Shown: positions 44,274 to 53,224, numbered from the stretch's first letter. The stretch is 64,000 nucleotides of DNA from NORP110 sp051251595 (GCA_051251595.1 JBPOFA010000003.1:372001-436000), one strand, 5' to 3'. The notes: generated by a model from the sequence alone, not told the origin. Translations and numbers: made by a program.

Positions 44274-45136
44274 ACCTTCACCTTTGTCATGAAATACCCA
44301 AAGATATGGGCGGCCAGAAACATCAGAACAGAAATTCCGATCAACAATTGTCCCATGCCGTCGTCCAGCAGCGATGTTTCATGATCGACCACAAAGCCAG
44401 AGCCAAGCGCGATCAAAGGGCCAACAATCGACATCAGATAGAGGTTGCGCCGTCCGTTTTCCGACGCGGTTCGGATCTTTTTGTTCAGCCGTTCAATCTC
44501 TATCAAGGTGCGCGACAGGCTTTTGAGCGCCTCGATCAACCGACCACCGCTTGACGTTCCCACACGCACAACAGAGGCCGTCAGCGCGAAGGATCGACTG
44601 TTCAACCGCTCGGCCATTTCAGTGAAAGCCGCATCAATTCCCATGACTTCGACGCGTCTTTGCAGACGCGAAATCTCTATATCCGCGGGCGGAGGTGCTG
44701 ATTTTCCAACCAGTTTCAGGGCCGTTTCCAAGGTCGCGCCGGCGGCCATTTCATTGGCGACCTGCTGCAAAGCCAGAGGCAGGGCAAGCTCTAGCTCTCT
44801 GGAACGTTGGCCCGACGCGCGGTGATAAAAGAAAAGCGGCATCCCCAAGCCGATCAGGACAACCAAGATAACAGAGCCGATATTCAAACCGACTGCCGCC
44901 AGGACAACGCCAAGTGCAACATTGCCGAAAATGATCAAGGCCAGGGCGTCCACCGGTTCGGTCTTGGGGCCGAACACAAAGACCAGCACAGCCGTAATTT
45001 GTTCGCGCCGGTCATCTGAAAGAGACGCCCAGACGCTTTCCAAGGCAAGGCGGCAGGCCCAAAGACCTACAAAAATGCCCGCGCCCAAAATCACCGCGGT
45101 GGCAAGGTTCATGGCGGGGCCAGGATCAGGCAGCAT
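44270..45136 (-). CDS. tadB: TadB, type II secretion F-domain inner-membrane protein
   Basis: About 288 residues with an N-terminal transmembrane helix, two more around residues 90-125, an F domain (LELALPLALQQVANEMAAGATLETALKLVG ... SLSRTLIEIERLNKKIRTASENGRRNLYL) and C-terminal helices. This is TadB, which partners TadC in the inner-membrane platform. ATG 45136 is favoured by GAGGAC six bases upstream and an 11-base overlap with the ATPase gene; ATG 45112 is an alternative. Confidence 0.9.
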   Translation of the reverse strand: MLPDPGPAMNLATAVILGAGIFVGLWACRLALESVWASLSDDRREQITAVLVFVFGPKTEPVDALALIIFGNVALGVVLAAVGLNIGSVILVVLIGLGMPLFFYHRASGQRSRELELALPLALQQVANEMAAGATLETALKLVGKSAPPPADIEISRLQRRVEVMGIDAAFTEMAERLNSRSFALTASVVRVGTSSGGRLIEALKSLSRTLIEIERLNKKIRTASENGRRNLYLMSIVGPLIALGSGFVVDHETSLLDDGMGQLLIGISVLMFLAAHIFGYFMTKVKV

Positions 45137-47057
45137 TGGCGTCCTCACTGTCAAAAAAGCTTTCGATATCAATCAGGTTATGCAGCGTCATTTCGTCGAA
45201 AAATGATGGGATGTATCCGGCAATCGTAAACCGCAGTTTTCCGTCGTTTTCCGTGACTTCAAAGATCGGGTTGACCGGAATTTCGCCGGTTTCCGGGTCA
45301 AACTGACCAAGTTCGGCAATTTCAACAATTGTCCGCTGCGTGGCATGGCGCGGTGCGCCCGGTTCCATAGAGGCGGTTTTTCTGACCTGAATGATGATAT
45401 CGATTGCGGCGCTGATCTGCTGACGAATTGCATGGATGGGCAATTCTTCACCGGATTGCAAAACCATGGTTTCAAGCCGCAAAATCAGATCTTCGGGCGA
45501 ATTTGCATGTGCTGTGGTCATTGACCCGGAATGGCCGGTGTTCATCGCTTGCAGCATGTCCAGGGTCTCGCCGCCCCGACACTCCCCCACGACAATTCGG
45601 TCAGGGCGCATGCGAAGCGCGTTCTTCACAAGGTCCCGGATGGATATTTCGCCGCGACCATCCATATTCGCCCGTCGGCTTTCAAGCGTGACAAGATTGC
45701 GGTTCATCAACCGCAATTCCGACGTGTCTTCGATCGTGACGATCCGTTCATCATCGGGCACAAACATCGCCATCGCGTTCAGCATGGTTGTCTTACCAGA
45801 CCCGGTGCCGCCCGAAATAATGATGTTTTTTCGGGCCTTTACGCAGGCTTCCATAAAGCGTTCCATTGGTGCAGACATCATCCGACCTTGGCGCAGCATT
45901 TCCATTGTGCGGATGACATTTCCGAATTTGCGGATGGTCAGGGAAATCCCGCCCAAAGAGGTCGGGGCCGCAACGATATTGGATCGGCTTCCATCGGGCA
46001 GGCGGGCATCAACCAGCGGGTTGCCCTGTGTCAGCTGCTTTCCGTCGCGGCCTGCAATGCGGGCGGCCACCGTGAACAATTCCCGTTCTGACGCAAAGGT
46101 CAGCCCGGTCTCAAACATCTGGTTGCCTTTTTCGACGAAAATCCGGTCATGCCCGCAGACCATAATCTCGGAAATCACCGGGATATCGATCAGGAACTGA
46201 ATTGGCCCAAGCCGAAAAAACAACCCCATTACTTTTTCGCGAACGGCGTCACGGATAAGGGCAAGCTTGAACGTCTCACCGATCATGCCGGACACGGCTT
46301 TGAACGCGTCGTCAAAACCGGCATGCAGGCGTTCCAGATCGGCCGCTGTGGAATGCGCGGTCATGTCCAGACCCAGTTCAGAGGCAAGTTCCTCTCTCAG
46401 TTCAATGGAACGCGCATTTTGTTCGTCGTTGAACTGGGAAAAGGTAAACTCAACATCGCCGCGTGTCCCGCTCATCAAACAGGCAGAGATCAGGGGGCGG
46501 CGCAGGGCCTCTTTGCAATAACGGTTGATCGTTGCGATCATGTCGGGCTTGCCTGCCAGGTCCAGCTCTGCACTCAGCAAACGGTCCAGTTCCGCAGACA
46601 ACAGCTGTTCGCGCTGGCGGTCGTCGCCGTCAAACAAGTCGCGACGGCGGTCTTCGTAATCCAACAGGGCCTCATTCATCATCAATTCAATATCTGAAAG
46701 CTCTGCCATGACGGCCAGTTCAGACACGCTTTTGTTGACGTCCAGAAGTTGCAATAAATTATTGCCCAACCAGATCTCGGCGCCATCCGAAATATCATTT
46801 GCCTGGTTTCTTGCGGCATCCCTGCGGCCGAGTTTCACATCCGCCAAAGGGACAATTTGCCAGATGTCGGAATTGCCCTGACGCATCAAACGTGCGTGGC
46901 GGGCCTCGACGCCGCTTCCATCCAGATGAATGTAGTCGGCCTGACCGGCGCGGGTGCGGTCGCCGCCGATTTCGTAAAATGTTTCGTCCAACGTCACGAC
47001 ATTTTTTCGGTTGCCGTAGGCGTCGCAAATCCGAAGATGGGACCGGGCTGATGTCAT
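45126..47057 (-). CDS. CpaF/TadA secretion ATPase with N-terminal FHA domain
   Basis: 643 residues. The first ~110 form an FHA-like domain (YEIGGDRTRAGQADYIHLDG ... EARHARL), an unusual addition. The remainder is a CpaF-type ATPase: N-terminal helical domain, IPVISEIMVCGHDRIFVEKG, Walker A ISGGTGSGKTTML, Asp box, Walker B RIVVGECRGGETLD and the His box MTTAHANSP. It powers extension or retraction of the pilus or pseudopilus. The overlap with the CpaB gene (ATGA) shows coupling. A second CpaF-type gene without FHA lies at 52196-53224, so the cluster has two motors, one likely signal-responsive. Confidence 0.9.
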   Translation of the reverse strand: MTSARSHLRICDAYGNRKNVVTLDETFYEIGGDRTRAGQADYIHLDGSGVEARHARLMRQGNSDIWQIVPLADVKLGRRDAARNQANDISDGAEIWLGNNLLQLLDVNKSVSELAVMAELSDIELMMNEALLDYEDRRRDLFDGDDRQREQLLSAELDRLLSAELDLAGKPDMIATINRYCKEALRRPLISACLMSGTRGDVEFTFSQFNDEQNARSIELREELASELGLDMTAHSTAADLERLHAGFDDAFKAVSGMIGETFKLALIRDAVREKVMGLFFRLGPIQFLIDIPVISEIMVCGHDRIFVEKGNQMFETGLTFASERELFTVAARIAGRDGKQLTQGNPLVDARLPDGSRSNIVAAPTSLGGISLTIRKFGNVIRTMEMLRQGRMMSAPMERFMEACVKARKNIIISGGTGSGKTTMLNAMAMFVPDDERIVTIEDTSELRLMNRNLVTLESRRANMDGRGEISIRDLVKNALRMRPDRIVVGECRGGETLDMLQAMNTGHSGSMTTAHANSPEDLILRLETMVLQSGEELPIHAIRQQISAAIDIIIQVRKTASMEPGAPRHATQRTIVEIAELGQFDPETGEIPVNPIFEVTENDGKLRFTIAGYIPSFFDEMTLHNLIDIESFFDSEDANAA

Positions 47058-47764
47058 TGGGCAACCTCTGCGCCAACACAGTCATCTGAATCCTCGCACG
47101 GGTTGCGAAGAACAAGGGTCAAGGACCCTTCGACGTTCTCGGCTTCGGCCAGATATGCCTCCATTGCTTCGGCCTTGGCTTGCAAGGTTACAGAATTATA
47201 GGCGGGGCGGTCCTGCTTTTCATATTCACCGCGGCTGTCGATTTCACCCACGGCCATGACTTCTACGTTTTCCAGCAGCCTTTTGGACACCATCGTGTCG
47301 GGCGCAATTTCGAATGTTCCGATGACGTCCACATGCGATCCGGGTGTAATGAAATTTTCTACGGCGCGGTTGCTTTCGACAGGGATCGAAAAGGCGCGAT
47401 ATCCATCCTTGATGCGACGGGCAAACGCTTCTTGCTGGGCCACAAAGAAATGCGCCCGCTGCAAGAAAGCACCGGCGGATACATCCTGGCCCAGAACACG
47501 ATCGCGAAGATTGATCCGGGTGGATTGTGAATCATCCAGCGCCCAGCCAAATTCACTGGCCAGCGACAGCGGAAGCTTTTGGCTTACAATATGTTCCTTG
47601 ATGAAGTCGTCATCGATCACTGTACCGGCCTTTATGATGACACCATCTTCGGCCTTGAAGCGCAGTTTAGTGATCGTGGCGGTTTGTTCGGACACGTCCT
47701 GATAATAGTACCAGGCGGCCCCAAATGCCAAAAGAGCGGCGAGGAAATAAAAGACGTTTCGCAT
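47054..47764 (-). CDS. cpaB: CpaB/RcpC-type pilus assembly protein
   Basis: 236 residues with an N-terminal membrane anchor (RNVFYFLAALLAFGAAWYYY), a SAF domain region (GVIIKAGTVIDDDFIKEHIV ... LGQDVSAGAFLQRAHF) and the RcpC-like core AFSIPVESNRAVENFITPGSHVDVIGTF. CpaB is periplasmic and normally works with the secretin CpaC/RcpA, which is not visible in the window. The ATG shares a base with the upstream stop. The C-terminal extension NPCEDSDDC carries two Cys that may pair. Confidence 0.85.
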   Translation of the reverse strand: MRNVFYFLAALLAFGAAWYYYQDVSEQTATITKLRFKAEDGVIIKAGTVIDDDFIKEHIVSQKLPLSLASEFGWALDDSQSTRINLRDRVLGQDVSAGAFLQRAHFFVAQQEAFARRIKDGYRAFSIPVESNRAVENFITPGSHVDVIGTFEIAPDTMVSKRLLENVEVMAVGEIDSRGEYEKQDRPAYNSVTLQAKAEAMEAYLAEAENVEGSLTLVLRNPCEDSDDCVGAEVAQ

Positions 47765-48435
47765 TAGTCCTCCAGAAATCTTAGAACAATGAGTGAGCGT
47801 ATTTGCGTGTCCGGGTCAGGTTGAACATAGACGAATACTGTACATGATTTTTTGCTTCCGATAAAAAACGAAGTGTTTTCGTCAGAAGAATCCGTGATGG
47901 AATACCCCTTTTGCGCCAACCATTTAGGGAAAGTGTCGGCGGCAGACCGTTCGGGCTTGTCATAGCCAACGACGATTTGGCCCGTGCAATTGTCAGCATA
48001 GCCATCGTTGAAAATGACTTTGGCCCCGCTTGGCAGGGCCAGATCAGTATTGGGTGCATCAAGGTCGCTTGTTTCAAACATCACCAGCCGCAGCTGCGTC
48101 ATGTCGCCCTCTGCCACAAGCGCGACGCTAAAATTCGCGGCGTGCCCGGCGCCAAAGGATTGTGTCGGCAGGTTCGGGATTTTGCTGACCAGAAACCTGG
48201 TGAATTCGGGCGGCGCGTCCAGCCCCGCATATGACAGATAGGTCACCCCGTCTTTCGCGCGGATATCCAGTTCGTCGGACAGAAACGAAAACCTGTCGAC
48301 GATTTCCTTTGGGCTTTCCTCAAGCGCTGCGACAAAGGTGGTCAAATCCTGCGTTTGCGCGTGGGCCGCTCCGAAAGGGAGCGCCAAAATCGCAAATGCC
48401 AGCCAGATGGCACCTATGGAATTGGCCAAACTCAA
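47764..48435 (-). CDS. exported protein of the Tad-like cluster, unknown
   Basis: 223 residues with a signal peptide (LAFAILALPFGAAHA|QTQ). The rest is a soluble domain with one pair of Cys (DNCTGQIVVGYDKP and KKSCTVFVYVQ) but no recognised family. TTG is the start: it follows the upstream TAA directly and has GAGGAA seven bases before it. It overlaps the CpaB start by one base, so it belongs to the transcript and probably acts in the periplasm with CpaB. Confidence 0.7.
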   Translation of the reverse strand: MSLANSIGAIWLAFAILALPFGAAHAQTQDLTTFVAALEESPKEIVDRFSFLSDELDIRAKDGVTYLSYAGLDAPPEFTRFLVSKIPNLPTQSFGAGHAANFSVALVAEGDMTQLRLVMFETSDLDAPNTDLALPSGAKVIFNDGYADNCTGQIVVGYDKPERSAADTFPKWLAQKGYSITDSSDENTSFFIGSKKSCTVFVYVQPDPDTQIRSLIVLRFLED

Positions 48436-49044
48436 TTACTTATTCCTCGACGGAAAAACATCTGGGAACAGCTTGTAGGATCGCCGTTTCTTTAATTCCG
48501 CCCAGACAACAGGATCATGGGCTGCCTTGTATGGCTTCTCTGAGTGGTCGAAGAGCTCATCCAGGGGCGCAACATAGCTGTTGGTCGCTGCGGTTGAATC
48601 GCGGGTGGACAGGAAGTCGGGGCGATCAAACGTCATCGAACCGTCACCATCCCCTTTCATGTCCAAAATGTCAGAGTCTCGGTTCACGTCCCGGGTAATC
48701 CCCGGCCAGGGGCGGGCGCCTTCGCGAAGGGCTTCGAAAAACTCTGGGACGTTGCGCAGTCCTTTTTCGCTGTTCTGCTTGAAACAGGACACCGAAGAAG
48801 ATTGCGAGACACTGCTGCGCGACGAAAACGGGGTTTGATCAAATGTGCAGGAAGATGCCACTGAATCCGTGCTGTGGGCTGCGCTGACCGTGCTGCCCCG
48901 GGTGTAGATGGCAACCTCTTGGCGGTTCAACATCGCTTCCAATATGAACCGTGACATCAGGATCATGATGACCGCAAAGGGGACGATTGTCAGCGCTTCA
49001 ATCCCCAATGAACCGCGTCGTTTGATGTTCAGTCTAATGCGCAT
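48436..49044 (-). CDS. TadE/TadF-like pseudopilin
   Basis: 202 residues from ATG 49044 (overlapping the TadG-like gene by 11 bases). The N-terminus has the prepilin site RRG|SLGIEALTIVPFAVIMIL: Gly at the cut, Glu at +5 and a hydrophobic helix, as expected for substrates of the cluster's prepilin peptidase. The rest is hydrophilic and Ser-rich with two Cys, ending in a basic tail. TadE/F pseudopilins are minor components required for pilus or secretion function. Confidence 0.75.
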   Translation of the reverse strand: MRIRLNIKRRGSLGIEALTIVPFAVIMILMSRFILEAMLNRQEVAIYTRGSTVSAAHSTDSVASSCTFDQTPFSSRSSVSQSSSVSCFKQNSEKGLRNVPEFFEALREGARPWPGITRDVNRDSDILDMKGDGDGSMTFDRPDFLSTRDSTAATNSYVAPLDELFDHSEKPYKAAHDPVVWAELKKRRSYKLFPDVFPSRNK

Positions 49045-50803
49045 TGATCTGCCCCCAGCTGGCCACATCGCCCACAGCGCTTAGTTTGCTGGCCAGACGC
49101 CCAAACGTAGATGTTGCGTGGTCTTGCAGTTCTGTTGCGGCGGTTCCGGGCGCATCCATTCTAGAGGCGGGCATCAGTCGAAAACGCCAGTTTTCCGCAT
49201 AAAGACTTGCACCGTCAGGGTTGTAGACATTCGTCTGGGCATACCCGAAATGTGTGGTCGTATCGTCAGGCATCAGCTTGGTGCCCAGGCGCCGGCTTTT
49301 GTCCTTAGAGGCATAGGCCAAGATACGAAACGGATCGGGCATTTGATCTGGCTGAACTGTGCGAATGGCGTTTGGATCGATGTCGACATCCTTCAGCTTC
49401 CAAAAGGTGTAATGCGGTGTTTGAATTGTAAGGTCCAACGCATCTGCCATCGCCTGAAGCGCATCGCCCAAAATGGCGTCGGCGGCTTCTTTGGCCAGTC
49501 TTTGGGCCTCTTTCGACGCTTCCAGCTGTGCTTCGATCAAGCGCATCTCTGCTGTCTTGGCCTCATCAGGAATGTCCTTGAATGGGCTTTCAAAATCGGA
49601 TTCCGGAAAGACAACTCCGCCGATCCCGCCAATGATGTCGTCGGCAATGTCTGGCAGTGGGGGATCCCCGGCACAAAGGGTTGCGGTCTTGGCCAAATAC
49701 CGACGGTTGAAGCTGTTGGACTTCTTTTCCTTTTGTTCCAGTGGCAGGTTTAGAATTTTGGGATGCTTGTCAAAAGTTTTGCCACCTTGCGCATAGGTCG
49801 TGTAGTGGCGCATCAGGCTGCTTTCTTTGCTTTTGTAGAACTTTTTGAAACGCTTCAGGATTTTCCCGATTTTGGTTTCATCATTGATGAATTCACGAAC
49901 ATTGCGCGTCTGGGGCGAACCGCCATATGACATTGCCCCTTTGCCCAGTGGAAAGCCCCGGGTCCGGACCGTCGTGAAATGCGGCGGCACAGGCATGTTC
50001 GTGAAATACAGATCAGCCCCCATGGCCGCACAGAATTCCAGCTGCGCGGGCAGGCCGCCTTCTTCCAGTGGCAGGGCCATGCCATTGCGCGCCCCTGAAA
50101 CATTGCAGTTTTCAACGCCATCGCCGTTGCAGGGATCAGCGAAATGGAAATCGTCAGTTCCCAGGTCTTTTGTGTAATCCTTGCCAATCTCGGCCATGGA
50201 TTGTGGAAAGCGTTTGACCAGGGCGACATTCATGCCCTCGACCGCCGAAATAGCCTTGTGCGATACATCAACGGCATGTTGCGGATTAAACTCGCGCCGA
50301 ACATCTGCAACGCCGCGCGTGGGCCAAAATCGCAGATTGAGCGGTGGCGGGATATAGGTGAGCAATCCAGAGATGGCTTGCTGTGCCGGGATAGACACAT
50401 AAAGATGTTCCGCCGCGCATACTGGAGAAAACGAAACAACATCCGCCGCGTTTCGGGGGGCGCAGTGATATGCGCCATGTGCCGTGATATAGGCCAATGC
50501 CGCACCCGCGACGAATTCGATTTCCCGCAACGTGCCTTCCAGGGCTTCAGATCCGATGGCGACGGTCATCAGCTGGGTCGCCGTGACATTGTTCATGGTG
50601 ATGACGTTCAGGGACCGCGCGGTCCAAGTGGCGTGGACCGTTGCAAGCGCATCGGCGGCGTCCTGAACCTGCCGGCGGTCTTCCATCATCTGACCGGTGT
50701 TCATGCTGGCGGCAAACATTGCCGTCACGGGGACCATCGCGGCCACACCAAGCAGGGCAACAGCACCCTTGCGACGTTTAGAGATCATGTCCTTGAAGCT
50801 CAT
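49034..50803 (-). CDS. TadG-like protein
   Basis: 589 residues from ATG 50803, in an ATGA overlap with the preceding TadE-like gene. The N-terminus RRKGAVALLGVAAMVPVTAMFAASM is the TadG/TadE-like anchor, followed by MNTGQMMEDRRQVQDAADALATVHA, characteristic of TadG (an Ala-rich helix after the membrane segment). Unlike TadE it has no Glu at +5 of a prepilin site. The large periplasmic part has several Cys and no recognisable von Willebrand domain, which is often present in TadG. It probably forms the tip or base of the pseudopilus. Confidence 0.75.
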   Translation of the reverse strand: MSFKDMISKRRKGAVALLGVAAMVPVTAMFAASMNTGQMMEDRRQVQDAADALATVHATWTARSLNVITMNNVTATQLMTVAIGSEALEGTLREIEFVAGAALAYITAHGAYHCAPRNAADVVSFSPVCAAEHLYVSIPAQQAISGLLTYIPPPLNLRFWPTRGVADVRREFNPQHAVDVSHKAISAVEGMNVALVKRFPQSMAEIGKDYTKDLGTDDFHFADPCNGDGVENCNVSGARNGMALPLEEGGLPAQLEFCAAMGADLYFTNMPVPPHFTTVRTRGFPLGKGAMSYGGSPQTRNVREFINDETKIGKILKRFKKFYKSKESSLMRHYTTYAQGGKTFDKHPKILNLPLEQKEKKSNSFNRRYLAKTATLCAGDPPLPDIADDIIGGIGGVVFPESDFESPFKDIPDEAKTAEMRLIEAQLEASKEAQRLAKEAADAILGDALQAMADALDLTIQTPHYTFWKLKDVDIDPNAIRTVQPDQMPDPFRILAYASKDKSRRLGTKLMPDDTTTHFGYAQTNVYNPDGASLYAENWRFRLMPASRMDAPGTAATELQDHATSTFGRLASKLSAVGDVASWGQINAH

Positions 50804-51525
50804 AACAGCACCACCGTTGCTTCGCCCCATTTCCAATAGGTGCCGTCCGCGCGCTTTCCGTCATAGATGAACCGGCGAAATGGCGTCGAAAGGGGGTACT
50901 TAAACCTTACAGTTGCCCGTATCGGTGTTGATGTGTCCGGCAGGTATTGGTTAATTCCGGTCGCGACCCATTCAACCTGAACCTCAACATTGTCGGGTTC
51001 GAATGCGTAGCAAAGACTGTTTTCGACAGCGTTCGATATGCCGCTCAGGGTGCCATCGGCCAGCAATATTTCCTTGCCAGCGGGTATTTGCGGGCAGGCG
51101 CCCCGCGCCGACGAATACTCTGACGAGGCAGAGGCTGGCACCAAGGCCCACCTTGCGGCGTTTTCCCATTTTGCGGGGTTGTCCTGACATTGATAAGAGG
51201 CCAGCCCGGCGATCGGGGATTTGAACGCGCCGATCAGGTCAAATTGGGGGCATTTGTGAACCATCGCGGATCGCGCGGCAGCATAGGCGGCCTGTTCGAC
51301 ATACATGCGTGACTGGGCCAGAACCATGAATTGCGCGACGCTGCCAAACAGGATCAAGAGCGCCGGCATTGACAGGGCGGCCTCTAGCCCGATGGAGCCA
51401 CGGCGCATTTTTGGAAAGCCTGACTTTTTTGGGCCCCCCGAAACCGCGCCACATGCGGTGTGGCGCAGAACCTTCCCAATTTTCGAACCCACGCAAGAGC
51501 AGGCAAGGCGTATGTCAAATGGCAT
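50800..51525 (-). CDS. TadE-like pseudopilin
   Basis: 241 residues. A 40-residue leader ends in RRG|SIGLEAALSMPALLILFG, with Gly at the cut and Glu at +5, then a helix and AAYAAARSAM, the classic TadE pattern. The leader is longer than usual, and an internal ATG (MRRGSIGLE) could be the true start. AAGGAG lies seven bases before the ATG at 51525. Periplasmic part about 170 residues with four Cys. It is the first larger gene after three tiny pilin-like genes and probably a substrate of the prepilin peptidase at 35263. Confidence 0.8.
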   Translation of the reverse strand: MPFDIRLACSCVGSKIGKVLRHTACGAVSGGPKKSGFPKMRRGSIGLEAALSMPALLILFGSVAQFMVLAQSRMYVEQAAYAAARSAMVHKCPQFDLIGAFKSPIAGLASYQCQDNPAKWENAARWALVPASASSEYSSARGACPQIPAGKEILLADGTLSGISNAVENSLCYAFEPDNVEVQVEWVATGINQYLPDTSTPIRATVRFKYPLSTPFRRFIYDGKRADGTYWKWGEATVVLL

Positions 51526-51557
51526 TTCTTGTCTCCTTCATTGCATGCGTTAAGTGA

Positions 51558-51710
51558 TCAGGGGTTCGTCTTTTGGATCAAAGTTGTGACCTTGTCTTGA
51601 TAGGTCTCGTAGGCAGGGGCTTTGTCTTTGGACATATTGGTTGCAGTCATCGTCAACGCGATCACCGCGGCCAGGCCAAAACCAAATATCAGAAGCTTTT
51701 CTAACGTCAT
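51558..51710 (-). CDS. Flp-like micro-pilin peptide D (50 residues)
   Basis: A 50-residue reading frame with MTLEKLLIFGFGLAAVIALT at its start and a hydrophilic tail MSKDKAPAYETYQDKVTTL. AAAGGAAG lies eight bases before the ATG. The first 18 residues are nearly identical to those of the neighbouring peptide C (51780-51929), showing tandem duplication. An early Glu followed by a hydrophobic helix resembles the mature part of Flp pilins, but there is no leader peptide or Gly cleavage site. It is likely to be inserted in the inner membrane; a structural pilin-like role is inferred. Confidence 0.65.
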   Translation of the reverse strand: MTLEKLLIFGFGLAAVIALTMTATNMSKDKAPAYETYQDKVTTLIQKTNP

Positions 51711-51779
51711 GTCATCCGCTTCCTTTCTGTGCATTCCTACCGGTTCGGTTGAACGGGCGGGGGAGGCGTGTGGGTTTGT

Positions 51780-51929
51780 CTAGAATGAGCTGCCCGACAG
51801 GTCTTCGATCGCGTTTTCATACTGCTCATTTGCGTCACCGCGATCTTGCATCATGTTTGCGCCAACTGTCGTGATGGCGAACAGTGCGGCGAGGGCGAAA
51901 CCAAAAATCAAGAGCTTTTCCAGGGTCAT
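51780..51929 (-). CDS. Flp-like micro-pilin peptide C (49 residues)
   Basis: 49 residues: MTLEKLLIFGFALAALFAIT, then a polar tail VGANMMQDRGDANEQYENAI. AAAAGG precedes ATG 51929. An in-frame ATG at 51965 would add a basic leader (MADIQLIKRKRK), which would make it look like a prepilin leader but without Gly before the cut. It is a paralogue of peptide D. It lies between CpaF (52196) and TadE genes, where canonical tad operons carry flp. Confidence 0.65.
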   Translation of the reverse strand: MTLEKLLIFGFALAALFAITTVGANMMQDRGDANEQYENAIEDLSGSSF

Positions 51930-51976
51930 TTTTCTTTTCCTTTTGATGAGTTGAATGTCTGCCATTTCGAATGGCC

Positions 51977-52096
51977 TTAATTGATAAGTTGTTTGATCTG
52001 GAGGATTACAAAATCGACGATCTCGGTCCCCATTGTCGCGAGTACAGTTGCCACCGCCAGGCCGAGACCAAACAAAAGTAAGTATTCTAGTGACAT
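51977..52096 (-). CDS. Flp-like micro-pilin peptide B (39 residues)
   Basis: 39 residues: MSLEYLLLFGLGLAVATVLA, a short loop TMGTEIVDF and a C-terminal hydrophobic end VILQIKQLIN. AGGAA lies about seven bases before the ATG, and an in-frame TGA occurs six codons upstream, so there is no leader. The Glu-Tyr pair followed by the hydrophobic helix is the hallmark of the mature Flp pilin start (EYGLIA). It is more distant from C and D than they are from each other. A palindrome (site A) lies about 80 bases upstream. Confidence 0.6.
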   Translation of the reverse strand: MSLEYLLLFGLGLAVATVLATMGTEIVDFVILQIKQLIN

Positions 52097-52172
52097 CGTT
52101 TCTTTCCTATTTCAGGTGCCGTTTCTTCGATCTGTTAAACTTACTTTAGGTGAATTCCCTGCCTGCGTGTTG

Positions 52173-52193
52173 GTGTCGTATTGAATGCGACAC
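52173..52193. promoter_or_regulatory. palindromic site A of the Tad-like cluster
   Basis: GTGTCG-N9-CGACAC, a perfect 6-bp-arm palindrome two bases beyond the stop of the CpaF gene and 77 bases before the first following micro-pilin ATG. Site B (35232-35252) is a close copy. Lack of a U-run argues against a simple terminator. It may control an internal promoter for the micro-pilin and Tad genes. Confidence 0.5.
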
Positions 52194-52195
52194 GG

Positions 52196-53224
52196 TCATG
52201 TTTCACCGTCGACGCGGATCAGTTTTGCATCCTCGCCAGGGCCATCGCGACGGAACAACGTTTTCATTGCATATTGGCCGCCTTCAAAATTCGTGTTCAG
52301 GACTTCGCCAATTTCGGTAACCATGCGTTTGCGACCGATCCGTTGAATCTGCACCACAATGTTGATCGCCTCGATGATCTGACGGCGCACTGCGATCAGT
52401 GGAACATCCGCATCCGACATCAGGCATAGTGTTTCCAGCCGGGACATGGCGCGGGCCGGATCATCTGCGTGCACCGTCGAAAGCGATCCGGCATGGCCAG
52501 AGTTCATCGCCTGGATCATGTCCAGCGCTTCGCCGCCACGGCATTCGCCGACGATGATCCTATCCGGACGCATCCGCAGTGTCGCACGGAACAGGTCGCG
52601 GATCGTGATCCCGCCGCGTCCCTTGGCATCTGGCATTTGGCTTTCAAGTTGCACCACATGGGGCATCTTCAGATCAAGTTCCACGACATCTTCAATCGTG
52701 ATGATCCGTTCATCGGGCGACATCATTCTGGCAAGAACGCCCAGTAGGGTGGTTTTACCGGTTCCCGTGCCCCCGGAAATGATGATGTTCTGATGGCCCA
52801 GAACCTGTTGTTGCAGAAAGGTGATGACCTCTGCCGTCAATGATCCGCTTTTTTCCAGATCTTCCAGGGTCGGCGGTGTCCTGGCAAATTGCCGGATGGC
52901 CATCGTTATCCCGGCGCGCGCGGCCGGGTCCTGTACGATATGAACCCGGGATCGGTTTGGCATCCGCGCCTCAAGCGACAAATCATGCGGCGTCAGTCTT
53001 TTGCCCGAGAACTGTAGAATGACCCTTGCCAGGCCACGCAACGCAGCGGCGTCCGGAAGTTTATGTTCAGATTTTACGATCCCACTTTTGCCATCTACAA
53101 AGACGTCATCAGGGCCGTTGATCATGATCTCGGATATATCCGGGTCATCATAATAGTCAACCAACGGGCCAAGCAGATGCCGGATGAGGGCGTCATATGC
53201 TGTATCCTGGGAAGATAAAGTCAT
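52196..53224 (-). CDS. CpaF/TadA secretion ATPase, second copy
   Basis: 342 residues from ATG 53224, in an ATGA overlap with the micro-pilin-like gene before it. Features of CpaF-type ATPases: DISEIMINGPDDVFVDGK, HDLSLEARMPNRSRVHIV, Walker A ISGGTGTGKTTLL, ITIEDVVELDL, Walker B RIIVGECRGGEALD, His box LSTVHADDPAR. It lacks the long N-terminal helical domain of TadA and the FHA domain of the other copy, and is closer in size to VirB11/TrbB. The open frame upstream of 53224 is not coding. Two ATPases may drive opposite or successive steps. Confidence 0.85.
   Translation of the reverse strand: MTLSSQDTAYDALIRHLLGPLVDYYDDPDISEIMINGPDDVFVDGKSGIVKSEHKLPDAAALRGLARVILQFSGKRLTPHDLSLEARMPNRSRVHIVQDPAARAGITMAIRQFARTPPTLEDLEKSGSLTAEVITFLQQQVLGHQNIIISGGTGTGKTTLLGVLARMMSPDERIITIEDVVELDLKMPHVVQLESQMPDAKGRGGITIRDLFRATLRMRPDRIIVGECRGGEALDMIQAMNSGHAGSLSTVHADDPARAMSRLETLCLMSDADVPLIAVRRQIIEAINIVVQIQRIGRKRMVTEIGEVLNTNFEGGQYAMKTLFRRDGPGEDAKLIRVDGET

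Noticed and set aside
52173..52193. Palindrome after the CpaF gene read as a simple rho-independent terminator
   Set aside because: No T-run follows on either strand, and a near-identical palindrome occurs at 35232 in a leader region. A binding site or processing stem seems more likely.
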